This document shows, piece by piece, positions 28,546 to 37,408 of a DNA stretch of 64,000 nt. The stretch covers positions 2,418,001 to 2,482,000 of the forward strand of contig NZ_CP070978.1 in assembly GCF_018417535.1 (NCBI RefSeq), read 5' to 3'. A model generated the notes under the pieces. That model saw only the letters and a program-made list of their open reading frames with translations. It was not told the DNA's origin and searched no databases. The stretch's first letter is position 1, and each line of letters opens with the position of its first letter. Both the position numbers and the translations under genes were made by a program. The DNA is from Burkholderia pyrrocinia. GTDB lineage: Bacteria > Pseudomonadota > Gammaproteobacteria > Burkholderiales > Burkholderiaceae.

Positions 28546-28575
28546 AAAAAAAAACGGGCTCCTTGCGGAGCCCGT
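28546..28575 (-). terminator. Terminator of amino-acid binding protein gene
   Basis: Read leftward, ACGGGCTCC/GGAGCCCGT arms around TTGC are followed by T9, 36 bases beyond the stop. Confidence 0.9.
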
Positions 28576-28610
28576 CTGCACGGATGCGAATCGTGCGCTT
28601 GCTTGCGGTG

Positions 28611-29393
28611 TTACTTGCCGTAGACGTCGAAATCGAAGTACTTCTTCGCGATCTTCGCGTACGTGCCGTCCTTGCGCATGCCGGCGATCGCGCCGTCGAT
28701 CTTCGCCTTCAGGTCGGTGTCTTCCTTGCGCAGGCCGATGCCGGCGCCTTCGCCGAGCGTCTTCGGATCGTCGATATCCTTGCCGGCGAAATCGAAGTTC
28801 GCGCCGCGCGGCGTTTTCAGGAAGCCGATCTCGGCTTGCACCGCGTCCTGCAGCGCGCCGTCCAGACGGCCGGAGATCAGGTCGGCGTAGACCTGGTCCT
28901 GGTTCTGGTAAGGCACGACGTTCACGCCCTTCGATGCCCAGTAGGTCTTCGCGTAGGTTTCCTGGATCGTGCCCTGCTCGACGCCGACCGACTTGCCCTT
29001 CAGCGATTCGGCCGTCGGCATCAGGCCGGCGCCCTTCTTCGCGACGAGGCGCGTCGGCGTGTTGAACAGCTTCGCCGAGAACGCGATCTGTTCCTGACGC
29101 GCCGGCGTCATCGACATCGACGACAGCACGCCGTCGAACTTGCGGGCCTTCAGCGCCGGGATCATCCCGTCGAAGTCGTTTTCGATCCACACGCACTTCG
29201 CGTTGATGCGGCGGCAGATTTCGTTGCCGAGATCGACGTCGAAGCCGACCACCTTGCCGTCGGCGCCTTTCGATTCGAAAGGCGGGTAGCTTGCGTCGAC
29301 GCCGAACCGCACGGTCGACCAGTCCTTCGCGTACGCGCTGCCGGCCGATACGGCGAGCAGGGCAACGGTCACAGCCGCAAGAATCTTTTTCAC
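28611..29393 (-). CDS. Polar/basic amino-acid ABC transporter substrate-binding protein
   Basis: A 260-residue periplasmic protein with signal VKKILAAVTVALLAVSAGSAYA and the SBP_bac_3 (PF00497) fold. Features are TVRFGVDASYPPFESKGADGKVVGFDVDLGNEICRRI (opening strand and ligand loop), MIPALKARKFDGVLSSMSMT and YADLISGRLDGALQD. It resembles the HisJ/ArgT lysine-arginine-ornithine group. It begins at GTG 29393 behind GAGGAG. No permease or ATPase gene is adjacent, so it is an orphan receptor here. Confidence 0.9.
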   Translation of the reverse strand: MKKILAAVTVALLAVSAGSAYAKDWSTVRFGVDASYPPFESKGADGKVVGFDVDLGNEICRRINAKCVWIENDFDGMIPALKARKFDGVLSSMSMTPARQEQIAFSAKLFNTPTRLVAKKGAGLMPTAESLKGKSVGVEQGTIQETYAKTYWASKGVNVVPYQNQDQVYADLISGRLDGALQDAVQAEIGFLKTPRGANFDFAGKDIDDPKTLGEGAGIGLRKEDTDLKAKIDGAIAGMRKDGTYAKIAKKYFDFDVYGK

Positions 29394-29618
29394 TCGGTGA
29401 CTCCTCGTTTTGTTCGATGGGTGCGCGGTTGTGCCGCGCCGTAAGCCTTCGGTCCGGCACGGCTTCGCGCCGGACTGTCCGTTTCGCCCGCCCGATGCGG
29501 GCGCGCGACGTGCGGAGATTATCAAGACAAAATACCGGCAGGGCGCCTAGGACAAGCCCCGATACCGGGCCCGGCGGCGGCGCGTCGGGTGCGCCGCCGT
29601 TTCAGACACAGGAACGAT

Positions 29619-30539
29619 TCAGCCGAGCGTTTCGTTGACCGCCCGCTGCAGGCACGTGACGAATTGCGAAACGGCGGGCGTGGGCAGCATGTCGCGCCGC
29701 GCGATGATCGACAGGTCGAAGCGCGGCATGCTTTCGTCGAGTTCGGCCGTGCGGATGCCGAGCGGCGCGACCATCGCGGCGAGCGGACGCGTGAAGCAGC
29801 CGATCACGTCCGAGCGTGCGACGAGCCCGAGCGTCACCGCGAACGACATCGGCGATCTCAGCAGGCGCTTCGGCAGCGGCAGCCCGTGCGCCTCGAACAT
29901 CCCGACCATCACGCTGTGCGGAAACTGCTCGGCGCCGACGGTGACGATCCACTCGGCGTCGAGCAGTTCCTCTAAACGGCGCGCATGCGCGAGCGGGTGG
30001 CCTTCGCGCATCACGACGGTGAATTCGGTCGACAACAGCGGCGATTGCGTGAAATCGCGGTCGAGCGCGGGCACATGATGCATCGCAGCGATGTCGAGCG
30101 TGCCGTTGCGCAGCTGCGCGAGCGCGTCGGGCACCGTCACTTCCACAAGATGCAGGTTGACGTTCGGCATCGACCGGCGGAATGCCGTTACCGCGCGCGG
30201 CAGCGCCGTCAGCGCGATCGACGGCATCGTGCCGACCGCGACGCGCCCCGACATCTCGCCTTTCACCTGCTCGACGGCCTCGACCGTGCGGCGGATGTCG
30301 CCAAGCAACTGCTCGGCGCGCGGCAGCAGCGCGTGGCCGCAGGCGGTCAGCTCGACGCCGCGCACGCTGCGCGCGAGCAGCTCCGCGTTGAGCGCCGTTT
30401 CGAGTTCGCGGATCGTGTGCGTGATCGCGGGCTGCGTGACGCCGAGTTCGCGAGCGGCGGCGCGCAGGCTCTTGAGATGCGCGGCAGAGACGAACGCCTG
30501 GAGCTGCGCGATGTTCAGGGGATTGCGGATGCGGGTCAT
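29619..30539 (-). CDS. LysR-type transcriptional regulator
   Basis: A 306-residue LysR protein: winged HTH near residues 8-65 (LQAFVSAAHLKSLRAAARELGVTQPAITHTIRELETAL), then the effector domain (GRVAVGTMPSIALTALPRAVTAFR). The upstream neighbour in the direction of transcription is the GlxA-type regulator, and the downstream gene is the amino-acid binding protein at 28611. Target not evident. Confidence 0.88.
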   Translation of the reverse strand: MTRIRNPLNIAQLQAFVSAAHLKSLRAAARELGVTQPAITHTIRELETALNAELLARSVRGVELTACGHALLPRAEQLLGDIRRTVEAVEQVKGEMSGRVAVGTMPSIALTALPRAVTAFRRSMPNVNLHLVEVTVPDALAQLRNGTLDIAAMHHVPALDRDFTQSPLLSTEFTVVMREGHPLAHARRLEELLDAEWIVTVGAEQFPHSVMVGMFEAHGLPLPKRLLRSPMSFAVTLGLVARSDVIGCFTRPLAAMVAPLGIRTAELDESMPRFDLSIIARRDMLPTPAVSQFVTCLQRAVNETLG

Positions 30540-30681
30540 CGGTCGGGTCCGGTTGGCGCGAAAGTGTGGCTTGGGCGGGCGAGGTGGGGCGGCAGTCGTG
30601 TTCGGCAGCAATCCTGATGATCGTGCGCGCGTGGGCTCACGTCGTCGGGTCGAAGCATCGCGTGCCGATGCGCAGCGGACG

Positions 30682-31629
30682 TCATGCGCCGGACCGCGCG
30701 CGGAACGCGTGACGATAGCGCTGCGGCGACATGCCGACGACGCGCGCGAACCGCTCGCGAAACGCGGTGACCGAACCGAACCCGGCCTCCGTCGCGACAT
30801 GTTCGATCGACAGCTCCGTGACTTCGAGCAACTGCTGCGCATGCCTGACGCGCGCGGTCTGCAGCCATTGCCGCGGCGACGTGCCCGTCTGCTCCTGAAA
30901 GCGCCGGGTCAGCGTGCGCACGCTCGTCGACGCCTGGCGGGCCATCGCGTCGAGCGTGAGCGGCTTGCGCAGGTTCGCCTGCAACCAGTCCATCAGGCTT
31001 TGCAGCCCGTCGGTGCCGGTCGGCCATTCCGGCGCGATGAACTGCGCCTGTCCGCCTTCGCGGACGCGCGGCGCCACCGCATAGCGTGCGGCGTCGACGG
31101 CGACCGCCGCGCCGTAGTCGGCCTGGATCATGTGCAGACACAGATCGAGGCCGGCCGCTGCGCCGGCCGACGTCAGGATCTGCCCGTTGTCGATGAACAG
31201 CACGTTCGGGTCGACCGTCACGTTCGGGTAGCGGCGCGCGAGTTCGCCGGCCGCCAGCCAGTGCGTCGTCGCGCGCAGGCCGTCGAGCAGGCCGGCTTCC
31301 GCGAGCACGAACGCGCCGCTGCAGATCGACGCGATCCGGCAACCGCGCGCGGCCGCCGCGCGCAGGGCGGCGATCACGCGGCGCGACGTGGGCGCGAGCG
31401 GCACGGACGTGCCGGGGACGACGATCGTGGCGGCGTCGGCGAGCGCATCGAGGCGAAACGCGGGCCGCAGTTCGAACAGGTCGCCGGCGACGCGCGCATG
31501 CTCGCTGCACACGCGCACGCGGTACGCGTGCGTGACGCCGGGCGAACGCACGCGCGCGAACGTGTCGCATGCGACGCCCAGATCGAACGGGACGACATCG
31601 GGCAAAGCGAGGACGGCGACCGTATGCAT
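30682..31629 (-). CDS. GlxA-type AraC-family regulator with DJ-1/PfpI domain
   Basis: A 315-residue two-domain regulator. Residues ~1-180 form a DJ-1/PfpI-like glutamine amidotransferase fold (IASICSGAFVLAEAGLLDG, the nucleophile-elbow Cys present). Residues ~210-310 hold two AraC helix-turn-helices (LTLDAMARQASTSVRTLTRRFQEQTG and SIEHVATEAGFGSVTAFRERFARVVGMSPQRYR). Such proteins often activate amino-acid or betaine catabolism. It is divergent from the small membrane-protein pair at 31737. Confidence 0.9.
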   Translation of the reverse strand: MHTVAVLALPDVVPFDLGVACDTFARVRSPGVTHAYRVRVCSEHARVAGDLFELRPAFRLDALADAATIVVPGTSVPLAPTSRRVIAALRAAAARGCRIASICSGAFVLAEAGLLDGLRATTHWLAAGELARRYPNVTVDPNVLFIDNGQILTSAGAAAGLDLCLHMIQADYGAAVAVDAARYAVAPRVREGGQAQFIAPEWPTGTDGLQSLMDWLQANLRKPLTLDAMARQASTSVRTLTRRFQEQTGTSPRQWLQTARVRHAQQLLEVTELSIEHVATEAGFGSVTAFRERFARVVGMSPQRYRHAFRARSGA

Positions 31630-31736
31630 GGCGTTCGAGGCCGTGGCCAGAATCCGTTTAAAGATGTCATTTTAGCCAATGGATCGGACCCGCACCACAC
31701 GCGACAATTGCCGCGGACCAACCCGGAGGCCTGCCG

Positions 31737-32045
31737 ATGAAACAAGACGATCGCAATGCGTTGCGCAACCTGCAGTACCTGTCGCTGCTGGAGGCGACCA
31801 CGCTCGTCGTGCTGGTGTGCATCGCCGTGCCGCTCAAGCATCTGGCCGGTTATCCGGTTGCGGTATCGATCATGGGGCCGATTCACGGCATCGCTTTCGC
31901 GATGTACGCGTGGGCGGTCGTCGGCACCGCGTCGAGCGGGCTGTGGAGCAAGGGCGACGTCGCGCGGCTCGTGCTGTCGGCCGTCGTGCCGTTTGCGGGG
32001 CTGGCGAGCGCCGGATGGATCGCACGCAGGAGGCACGCGCAATGA
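31737..32045 (+). CDS. DUF3817 small membrane protein
   Basis: A 102-residue inner-membrane protein with three predicted helices. It carries the DUF3817 hallmarks LRNLQYLSLLEATTLVVLVCIAVPLKHLAG and MGPIHGIAFAMYAWAVVG. Function unknown. Its TGA overlaps the ATG of the next gene (ATGA), indicating translational coupling. Confidence 0.85.
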   Translation: MKQDDRNALRNLQYLSLLEATTLVVLVCIAVPLKHLAGYPVAVSIMGPIHGIAFAMYAWAVVGTASSGLWSKGDVARLVLSAVVPFAGLASAGWIARRRHAQ

Positions 32046-32443
32046 TTTACCTGTTGCTCAAGGCCGCGCATGTCGTCGCCGTCGTCACGTTCGTCGGCGG
32101 GCTGCTGATGCTGTCCGTCGGCGTCCGTATCGCCAACCTCGCCGTGCATCGCGCGGTGCGGCGCTGGGATCGTTCGGTGACGGCGCCCGCGCTCGCGCTC
32201 GTCTGGATCACGGGGATTGCGATCGCGCTGAGCGGGCACTGGTTCGGCGCTGCATGGCTGTCGGTGAAGCTGGTGGTCGTGACAGCGCTGTCGGCGCTGC
32301 ACGGGATGCTGGCCGGCACGCTGCGGCGCATGGAGCGCGACGATCTCGTCGTCGTGCCCGCGCAATGGCTCGGGCATGCAGCGGGCGCTGTCGCGGTCGC
32401 GACGGGGATCGTCGTCGGGCTGGTCGTGATCAAGCCGTTTTGA
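32042..32443 (+). CDS. CopD-like four-helix membrane protein
   Basis: A 133-residue protein with four hydrophobic helices (LLKAAHVVAVVTFVGGLLMLSVGV; APALALVWITGIAIAL; WLSVKLVVVTALSALHGMLAGTLRR; GHAAGAVAVATGIVVGLVVI). Conserved-looking His residues in helices 1 and 3 recall CopD/cytochrome-b561-like heme or copper proteins. Coupled by a 4-bp overlap to the DUF3817 gene. Substrate unknown. Confidence 0.75.
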   Translation: MIYLLLKAAHVVAVVTFVGGLLMLSVGVRIANLAVHRAVRRWDRSVTAPALALVWITGIAIALSGHWFGAAWLSVKLVVVTALSALHGMLAGTLRRMERDDLVVVPAQWLGHAAGAVAVATGIVVGLVVIKPF

Positions 32444-32452
32444 TGCGTTGGC

Positions 32453-33046
32453 CTACGCCAGTGCCGTTTCGATTGCCGCCAGCATGCGGCGCCGGATCCA
32501 CCCGCTCCCCAGCCGGATCGCGAGCCAGTACGGCGTAAACAGCCGCCGCGTCCGTGCGATCGGGCAGTGGATGAAGGTTTCGGTACGCAGGATGTACGCA
32601 CCCGATGCCAGCCCGACGACTTCGAACCGGAGCACCAGCTTCGCGTCGCGTGGGTCGTCGTGCCGGACGAAGGCCGTTGCATCGGCGATGGCGCGCACGT
32701 CGGTCGTCGGGCGCCAGAAGCGTCCGACGAGACCGAGCGACAGCGACGTGTCGTCCCGGTGCAGCAGCGTGAACGTGTGGAAACCGAAACGCGCGCGTTC
32801 GCAACGGGCCGGCCCGTTGCGAAGCGTGTCGACGACGGCCGACGGGAATTCGCGCACCGTCATCAGTGCATCGATGACCGGATCGGCGCGCATGTCGAGC
32901 GACGCGACCGCGTCGATGATGCGGGCCGGCGACGCATGGATCGGCTGCGATTCGTGCACTTCGTGGAAGCCGAACGACGGGATGAACGGCGGCTTGCGCG
33001 CCGAGGTCCGGGTGCTCGATTCGGAGACGATGCCGAGCGCGTTCAT
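32453..33046 (-). CDS. Hypothetical protein, possible DUF2867-like
   Basis: A 197-residue soluble protein. It opens MNALGIVSESSTRTSARKPP and contains HEVHESQPIHASPARIIDAVASLDM, followed by alternating hydrophobic strands (FHTFTLLHRDDTSLSLGLVGRFWRP, LVLRFEVVGLASGAYILRTETFIHC). This pattern resembles ligand-binding START/DUF2867-type folds, but I do not recognise the family with certainty. AGGAG precedes ATG 33046. It is convergent with the CopD-like gene. Confidence 0.65.
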   Translation of the reverse strand: MNALGIVSESSTRTSARKPPFIPSFGFHEVHESQPIHASPARIIDAVASLDMRADPVIDALMTVREFPSAVVDTLRNGPARCERARFGFHTFTLLHRDDTSLSLGLVGRFWRPTTDVRAIADATAFVRHDDPRDAKLVLRFEVVGLASGAYILRTETFIHCPIARTRRLFTPYWLAIRLGSGWIRRRMLAAIETALA

Positions 33047-33140
33047 GGGCGGCTCCTGAAGGCAAAGCCCGATCGTAGCACCGGGCGCGAATTCGCGCCG
33101 CGCCGCTTCGGCGATGCGCATCGCACCGCGCCGCATCGAC

Positions 33141-33172
33141 AAAAAAAGCCTGGAAACTTGCGTTCCCAGGCC
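33141..33172 (-). terminator. Terminator of NCS2 permease gene
   Basis: Read leftward, a GCCTGGGAA/TTTCCAGGC stem is followed by T7, about 90 bases beyond the permease stop. Confidence 0.8.
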
Positions 33173-33260
33173 TGGAGACCATCAACGACGATGGTGGAGG
33201 AGACGTTGTCGTCCCGATGCGCGCCGCCCTTCTGCCGGCGACGTCGCGCATGACCCGCGG

Positions 33261-34649
33261 TCAGATTGCCCAGCCGCCGAGATAGAACGTGACGAGCACG
33301 GCTGCGATGAGCACGGTGCCGACGTTGAGCTTGCGGAATTCGCCGCTCGCAATGCGGCCGATCACGAGCGTCGAGAAGCCGAGCATGATGCCCGTCACGA
33401 TGTTCGCGGTCAGCACGATGAACACGGCGCACACGAGGCCCGACATCGCGTCGACCATGTCGTCCATGTGCAGCTTGCTCACGCTGCCGAGCATCAGCAG
33501 GCCGACGTACATCAGCGCGGGTGCCGTGGCGTACGACGGCACGAGGCCCGCGAGCGGCGAGAAGAACATCACGACGAGGAACAGCAGGCCGACCACGGCT
33601 GCCGCGAGGCCCGTCTTCGCGCCCGCGGCCACGCCGACGCTCGACTCGATGTAGGCCGCCGCCGGCGCGCCGCCGAGGAAGCCGGAGAAGATCGAGCTGA
33701 GCGAATCGGCGGTCAGTGCGCGGCCGCCGTTGATGATGCGGCCGTTCTCGTCGAGCTGGCCGGCTTGCCCGGCGACGGCACGGATCGTGCCGGTCGCGTC
33801 GAACACGGCTGTCATCACCAGCGCCAGCACGCTCGGCAGCACGGCCATCGACAGCGCGCCCTTGATGTCCATCGCGCCGATCAGCGATGCGTGGCCCGGT
33901 GCGCTCAGCGACGGCAGCGCGAAGATGCCGTGGTACTTCACGGCCGGATCGAACACGAGGCCGAACACCGAGATCGCGATCACGACGAGCAGGATGCCGC
34001 CCGGTACGCGACGCTTTTCGAGACCGAAGATCGCGGCGAGGCCGACGACCGACATGATGACCGGGAACGCGGTGATCTGGCCGAGCGAGACCGGCAGCCC
34101 GGCGCCCGGGTTCTTGATCACGAGGCCGACGTCGTTCGATGCGATCAGCAGCAGGAACAGGCCGATGCCGATGCCCGTGCCGTGCGCGACGCCCGCGGGC
34201 AGGTTGCGCAGGATCCACGAGCGCACGCCGGTGACCGAGATGCCCGTGAACACGAGGCCCATCAGGAACACGGCGCCGAGCGCGACCGTCGGATGCAGCC
34301 CCTTGCCGAGCACGAGGCCGAACGCGGTGAATGCGGTCAGCGAGATCGCGCAGCCGATCGCGATCGGCAGCTTCGCCCACAGGCCCATGAGCAGCGAGCC
34401 GAACGCGGTGGTGAGGCAGACCGCGACGAACACGGCGCTCGTGTCGAAGCCGGCCTTGCCGAACATGCCGGGCACGACGAACACGGAATAGACCATCGCG
34501 AGGAAGGTGGTCACGCCCGCAATGATTTCGCGGCGCTGCGTGCTGCCGCGCGACGAAATGCCGAAGTACCGGTCGATGACACCCTGGGTGCCAAAGTCAG
34601 TTTCTTCCGCGCCGACGCCGACCGTCGGCTGCACCGGGGTATCACTCAT
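33261..34649 (-). CDS. NCS2-family purine permease (AdeP/GhxP-like)
   Basis: A 462-residue inner-membrane transporter of about 12-14 helices from the AzgA-like branch of NCS2, which takes up adenine or guanine/hypoxanthine with protons. Typical sequences: [75 protein letters not shown], and the conserved ...[31 protein letters not shown] near residues 310-340. GGAGCAAG lies before ATG 34649. Confidence 0.92.
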   Translation of the reverse strand: MSDTPVQPTVGVGAEETDFGTQGVIDRYFGISSRGSTQRREIIAGVTTFLAMVYSVFVVPGMFGKAGFDTSAVFVAVCLTTAFGSLLMGLWAKLPIAIGCAISLTAFTAFGLVLGKGLHPTVALGAVFLMGLVFTGISVTGVRSWILRNLPAGVAHGTGIGIGLFLLLIASNDVGLVIKNPGAGLPVSLGQITAFPVIMSVVGLAAIFGLEKRRVPGGILLVVIAISVFGLVFDPAVKYHGIFALPSLSAPGHASLIGAMDIKGALSMAVLPSVLALVMTAVFDATGTIRAVAGQAGQLDENGRIINGGRALTADSLSSIFSGFLGGAPAAAYIESSVGVAAGAKTGLAAAVVGLLFLVVMFFSPLAGLVPSYATAPALMYVGLLMLGSVSKLHMDDMVDAMSGLVCAVFIVLTANIVTGIMLGFSTLVIGRIASGEFRKLNVGTVLIAAVLVTFYLGGWAI

Positions 34650-35178
34650 GAGCTTGCTCCTTTATCAGCATGCTGAAACGGCCCGTAGCGAGCCGTCGTC
34701 AGGGTGTCTCGTATCTGGTTGGGATTGTCGGCAACGTCGTGGGGACGAATGACGCGTGATCCGTGTCGTTACGCGCGAATCGAAACGATCGCGAGTGTGT
34801 CGCGTCGTACGACGCGTTGTGTTGTCGACCCCGTCACGTGTGCTTTGCCGTAGCGAAGGTTAGGCGAACCGCCCATCACGTCCCATTGGGGGAAGAGCAT
34901 GCAGCGCATGTCGCAGCGCTTATATCGGCGTGCAACGGGGCTCCGTCGTGCCGGAACGCGTGTATACGCCTAGTTCGAATCCGTTAAGGCAACTATTTGA
35001 ATGCGGGGTCGGCGGGCAGGGCGGAAGCGGGTGGTGCATCGGGTATTACGACAATCTTTCATCGTGGCAGGGAACGCGGGTGGAAGCGGCTGCGCATGCG
35101 GTGGTTCGCCGCTGCGCGCAACCTGCATCCGGACGATACGGCGCGTTGCGCGTGCGCAGTTCCGCTCCCGTCCAGGCA
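34650..35178. other. Intergenic region upstream of purine permease
   Basis: No supported gene in ~530 bases. It holds a perfect 16-base palindrome (CGCGTCGTACGACGCG, 34801-34816), 150 bases before the permease start, a candidate operator. Confidence 0.5.
34801..34816. promoter_or_regulatory. 16-base perfect palindrome upstream of NCS2 permease
   Basis: CGCGTCGTACGACGCG is its own reverse complement. Such a GC-rich site may be a dimeric regulator's operator. No regulator is assigned. Confidence 0.35.
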
Positions 35179-35811
35179 TCAAGCGTGCGCGAGACGCTCG
35201 AGGTACGCGCAAAACATGTCGCCCATGGCCGCCGAATACGCGTCGATTTCCGCGGGCGTGCGCTCGGTTTCCGAAAACGCCTTGCCGGCCGTGGCGAGCG
35301 TGGTGGTGATCAGGTCGCACGCGAGCGTGCGTGTCGCGTCCGGTGCATCGGGCAGCGCCGCCCGCATGAACGTCTGGAAGATCCGATTGCCGGCCGCCTT
35401 CGCTTCCTGCGCCTCGGGCGCGTCGCGATAGAGCGGCGCGGCGTCGTCGAGCGCGATGCGCATGCGCGCCTCGTCGCATTCCGAACGGATGAACGCGTGG
35501 ACGGCCGTGCGCAGCCGCTCGGGCGGCGTTTGACGCGCGTCCTCCAGCATCCCGCGCAGCATCTCGGACGTCTGCCGCCATTCGTCGTGCTGCAGCCGGA
35601 ACAGCACGGCCGCCTTGTTCGGGAAGTACTGGTACAGCGAACCGACGCTCACGCCGGCCCGCTCGGCCACGCGCGCCATCGTGAAGCGCTGCGCGCCAAC
35701 GCTCGCCAAAACCTGAACAGCGGCCTGGAGGACATCTTCGACGAGACGGGTCGAACGGGCCTGCCGAGGCTGTTTGCGCGTGGCGATCCGGGCGTTTCGG
35801 CGGTCGGTCAT
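35179..35811 (-). CDS. TetR-family transcriptional regulator
   Basis: About 210 residues. N-terminal HTH (RSTRLVEDVLQAAVQVLASVG, TMARVAERAGVSVGSLYQYFPNKAAVL) followed by a helical ligand domain with a TetR C-terminal segment (ACDLITTTLATAGKAFSETERTPAEIDAYSAAMGDM). ATG 35811 gives the usual short arm before the HTH; ATG 35856 is possible. Two GAATAGT direct repeats, 14 bases apart (35829-35849), lie upstream and may be operators. It is divergent from the O-methyltransferase gene. Confidence 0.87.
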   Translation of the reverse strand: MTDRRNARIATRKQPRQARSTRLVEDVLQAAVQVLASVGAQRFTMARVAERAGVSVGSLYQYFPNKAAVLFRLQHDEWRQTSEMLRGMLEDARQTPPERLRTAVHAFIRSECDEARMRIALDDAAPLYRDAPEAQEAKAAGNRIFQTFMRAALPDAPDATRTLACDLITTTLATAGKAFSETERTPAEIDAYSAAMGDMFCAYLERLAHA

Positions 35812-35828
35812 GAGCGGGTTGCCAATGC

Positions 35829-35849
35829 GAATAGTAAAACCTGAATAGT
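35829..35849. promoter_or_regulatory. Direct repeats GAATAGT between tetR and O-methyltransferase
   Basis: GAATAGT at 35829-35835 and 35843-35849, with an inverted TATTC at 35854-35858, in the short intergenic space shared by the divergent genes. Possible operator of the TetR protein. Confidence 0.4.
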
Positions 35850-35904
35850 TCGTCATATTCTAATCGGGTGCAACGACGCACTCAACCCGATCCCGGAGAT
35901 TCGC

Positions 35905-36570
35905 ATGACCACCCTGATTCTCGACCCGCTGGCTTCGCTGCTGGACCGCCTGTTCGACGAGGCCGACGCGTCGTCGCCCGCGACGAGCCCGGCGTTCGCC
36001 GGCATGACGCACGACGAGCATGCGCGGCTGATGCGCAGCAAGACCGACTACGTCGATTTCTATGCGCGCCTGAAGGACTTTCCGCTCGCCGTGTCGCGCG
36101 ACACGGGCACGCTGCTGTACATGCTGGCGCGTAGCACCGGCGCGCGCGCGATCGTCGAATTCGGCATGTCGTTCGGCATCTCGACGCTGCACCTCGCGGC
36201 CGCGCTGCGCGACAACGGCGGCGGCCGGCTGATCACGAGCGAGTTCGAAGTGTCGAAGGTCGCGCGGGCGCGCGAGAACCTGGCGGCCGGCGGGCTGGCC
36301 GAACTCGTCGAGATCCGCGAAGGTGACGCGCTGCGCACGCTGGCGGCCGATCTGCCCGAAACGGTCGACCTGCTGCTGCTCGACGGCGCGAAGGCGCTGT
36401 ATCCCGACGTGCTCGCGCTGGTCGAGCGCCGGCTGCGGCCCGGCGCGTTCGTCGTCGCCGACAACGCGGCATACAGTCCCGACTACCTCGCCTACGTGCG
36501 CGCGCCGGAAAACGGCTACCTGTCGGTGCCATTCGGCGGCGATGTCGAGCTGTCGATGCGCACGCGCTGA
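35905..36570 (+). CDS. SAM-dependent O-methyltransferase-like protein
   Basis: A 221-residue class I methyltransferase. Motif I is ARAIVEFGMSFGISTLHLAAAL (~residues 79-100), motif II the acidic ITSEFEVSKVARARENL, and the motif IV region VDLLLLDGAKALYPDVLALVERRLRPGAFVVADN. It resembles caffeoyl-CoA O-methyltransferase-type enzymes. The substrate is unknown. It is the probable target of the divergent TetR. Confidence 0.85.
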   Translation: MTTLILDPLASLLDRLFDEADASSPATSPAFAGMTHDEHARLMRSKTDYVDFYARLKDFPLAVSRDTGTLLYMLARSTGARAIVEFGMSFGISTLHLAAALRDNGGGRLITSEFEVSKVARARENLAAGGLAELVEIREGDALRTLAADLPETVDLLLLDGAKALYPDVLALVERRLRPGAFVVADNAAYSPDYLAYVRAPENGYLSVPFGGDVELSMRTR

Positions 36571-36710
36571 CGCGAGCGCATCGTGTCGTAGCCGGAACGA
36601 TGGCGATGAAGATGCCGGGAATCCGATCTGTAAATGAAGGATAACTGATCAAATTGACGGGCTTCGAGTAACCTGACGGCGGCGTCCGCGCTTCGGGATG
36701 CCGCCGCGCG

Positions 36711-37229
36711 TTACTTCAGGAACACGTATCGCGCGAAATACGGAAAGCGGCCGATCGCATGCTCGGTCGAACACGTCGCTTCCGGCGGCGTGCCGCCCGC
36801 GGTATCGAGCCGCTGCACGAAGCGCGCGCCGGCGAGCGTGCCGGTTGCGGCCGGCGTCGCGGCGAGCAGGAGCTGCGGAATGCTGCCCGGATGCGCGCTC
36901 GGCGCTTCCGCGAGCTTCTTGCCGGTGATGCGGCTGCCGTCGAGCGCTTCCCACGACGGCCCCGCGCCGTGCCGGACGACGAGCGCGCCGGCGGCGTCGA
37001 ACAGCATCGCTTCCGGGCGCTGGAACGCCCACGCGAGCCGGTGTCCGGCGTCGTATTCGCACGCGTAGATCTGCACGCCGGTCGCAGTCGTCGACAGCAC
37101 GGGCGTCACAGGCTCGGGCGGCGCGAGACCGGCCGGATCGTCGGCGTATGCCGGCAACGTGAAAGCTGCGAAGGAAAGACCGGCCGCGAGGGCCGGCAGC
37201 ATGTCGCGTTTCGGGGAGCAGCCTGGCAT
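36711..37229 (-). CDS. DUF3455 secreted protein
   Basis: A 172-residue exported protein: signal MPGCSPKRDMLPALAAGLSFAAFTLPAYA, then the DUF3455 sequence TATGVQIYACEYDAGHRLAWAFQRPEAMLFDAAG, WEALDGSRITGKKL and IPQLLLAATPAATGTLAGARFVQRLDTAGG. Function unknown in the family. AAGGA precedes ATG 37229. Confidence 0.85.
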   Translation of the reverse strand: MPGCSPKRDMLPALAAGLSFAAFTLPAYADDPAGLAPPEPVTPVLSTTATGVQIYACEYDAGHRLAWAFQRPEAMLFDAAGALVVRHGAGPSWEALDGSRITGKKLAEAPSAHPGSIPQLLLAATPAATGTLAGARFVQRLDTAGGTPPEATCSTEHAIGRFPYFARYVFLK

Positions 37230-37408
37230 GGCGGGGCGTCCTTTCAGGTCGGGTGACGGTCGTGCGGGGTCGATCCCGTAAACGCTAGACGCCGATTGCG
37301 CAGGCTGCAATTCGGAAATGGCAATCGCGGCGATAGTCGCCGAGTCGCCGCGATTGCGACGGAATGGATGTGCGCGGCCGCTCGTCGCGGCGGTCGTACG
37401 GAAGCGGC

